Shown here one piece after another: positions 62,791-64,000 of a stretch of 64,000 bases of DNA. This DNA is from Aphidius gifuensis (taxonomy: Eukaryota > Arthropoda > Insecta > Hymenoptera > Braconidae), in NCBI RefSeq assembly GCF_014905175.1, contig NC_057790.1, positions 19,556,469 through 19,620,468 of the forward strand, written 5' to 3'. The notes under the pieces were generated by a model. That model did not search any database. It saw only the letters and a program-made list of their open reading frames with translations, and had not been told where the DNA came from. Positions within the stretch are counted from its first letter, which is position 1. The number at the start of each line of letters is the position of its first letter. Both the position numbers and the translations under genes were made by a program.

Positions 62791-64000
62791 TACAAATACC
62801 ACATTAAAATAAGTTTTCTATTCAAAATAAATCTGAAATAAAATTTAGAATTTAAATGAGAAAAAAAGAAATTTAAACACACATTATTTTTTTAAACAAA
62901 GAAATATATTTATTAGCGAGTTTAATTTTTTTGTTTATTTTGTTTTTTTTTTCTAGATAAATAATCATATGTCAATTGTGAGAAAAGATAATTATACAAC
63001 ATGATTATTTGCATACAGAATATATACATGTATATAGTTCTCGCATTTATTAGTTTTTTATTCAATTTAATTTATTAATTGTTGTCTGATTGATTTAATT
63101 TTAACTATACAAATTATTCAAGTATATTTGTTTCGTTATAAATCAATTTGTTGTCGTTACTTGAAAAATTGTAACAATTGAACAATTTTTTTTTAAATCA
63201 AACTTTAATTATTAATAATTAATTTAATTTAATTTTGTTCTTTGTTATTTGAACTTTCTTTTATTTATGTTAATTCTTGCTCAAGCTCTATATTTGTTTT
63301 TCATTTCTCTTCTCCACACCCGCGTTGTTGAACTAGAATTTTGTTTTAATTTTCTAATTATTTAAATTGATATTTTAACAATATCATGTATATAGTCTTT
63401 TTTATTTATATATTTTTGATTTATAAATATTTTTCTAATAATTGAAGATTGAGAGAAAAAAAAATAAAGGCAATTACTTTCATGACAAATTTGTGGTAAA
63501 TAAAAATATCTATTATTGTCCAAAGGAAGCACGATGAAAAGCTTTAATTTGACTCATATTAATTGTTAAATAAAAAAAGAAAAAAAAAACAATATATATA
63601 TAAATTAATAATCATTTTCTTGTTCTTTTTTACATGTTATTTTTTTTTTTAGTGTAATCAACAGAGTCATGAATTAATTAAAATAAAAAGTATTTAAAAA
63701 AAAAACTTTAAAAATTCGAGTATTATATAACTTTTAATTAAATTCCTAATTTTGCCTGCGTTTTTTAAAATTTTTTTTTTCTTTCAAAGATCTTAATTTT
63801 TTACATGTAAAAATGTTCCCAATAAAAATTAATAATTACAAAACCATTATATAATTTTGTACATGTAACACTAACATGCTTGTGTAGTAAACAAAAAAAA
63901 ATAAATAAAATAATATTTACTTGATCATTTACCTACAAATAAATTTCATAGAAATAAAATAAACTGGTTACTAAAATAACAATAATTCGTAGAAACCAAT
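62791..64000. other. AT-rich DNA, no gene seen
   Basis: Only A/T-rich sequence with short runs is present; a slightly balanced patch is at 63285-63350. A neighbouring gene may begin beyond the window. Confidence 0.5.

Noticed and set aside
1..64000. tRNA genes, rRNA genes, or endogenous viral or retroelement genes
   Set aside because: I found no tRNA box pair in a foldable context, no rRNA sequence, and no reverse transcriptase, integrase, transposase or viral structural gene pattern in any frame.

Overview
This looks like about 64 kb of nuclear DNA from an insect, most likely a hymenopteran such as a parasitoid wasp. The support is indirect: the DNA is very AT-rich and full of poly(A)/poly(T) runs, introns inside genes are short (about 70-400 bp) with GT...AG ends, coding sequence is rich in CAA, AAT and ACA codons, and a miR-8 hairpin of the arthropod type is present. 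The order Hymenoptera is an inference; nothing here proves it.

Left part (1-13.7 kb). The 3' end of an EML-family microtubule-associated protein gene (+, ten exons readable from 567 to the stop at 3632) is followed by a complex repeat (5.05-7.96 kb) made of ~120-bp palindromes flanking a ~123-bp tandem array. Next is a complete Bin3/MePCE 7SK snRNA capping methyltransferase gene (-, 12940 to 9877, three coding exons plus a probable 5' non-coding exon).

Middle part (13.7-47.4 kb). No protein-coding gene can be supported. The recognisable gene is mir-8 (+, hairpin near 22120-22205, both arms readable). About 4.5 kb upstream there is a GC-richer promoter-like island with an initiator and a correctly spaced DPE match (A+1 at 17645), then an exon-like stretch ending in a GTAAGT donor (18527); this is a good candidate for the pri-miR-8 start. 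The rest is AT-rich DNA with small, compositionally distinct islands. Several have good splice-site pairs on the minus strand (45.8, 44.8, 36.5, 32.0, 28.9 kb) and may be exons of an unannotated antisense transcript.

Right part (47.4-64 kb). A two-exon gene for a small GKAP/HURP (mars)-like protein (+) lies upstream of a giant bHLH protein resembling USF3 (+, six exons, about 2438 residues, almost all in one 6.7-kb exon). Beyond it, on the minus strand, two adjacent genes encode small secreted proteins that share a C-x11-C-R-x5-IDPxTG signature and form a tandem pair. A second copy of the palindrome/array repeat follows (59.53-62.79 kb), here as a compound inverted structure: three palindromes, a + array, two palindromes, a - array, three palindromes. 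The last 1.2 kb is featureless AT-rich DNA.

The genes do not form one pathway. The two repeat copies, 53 kb apart, are the main shared element.
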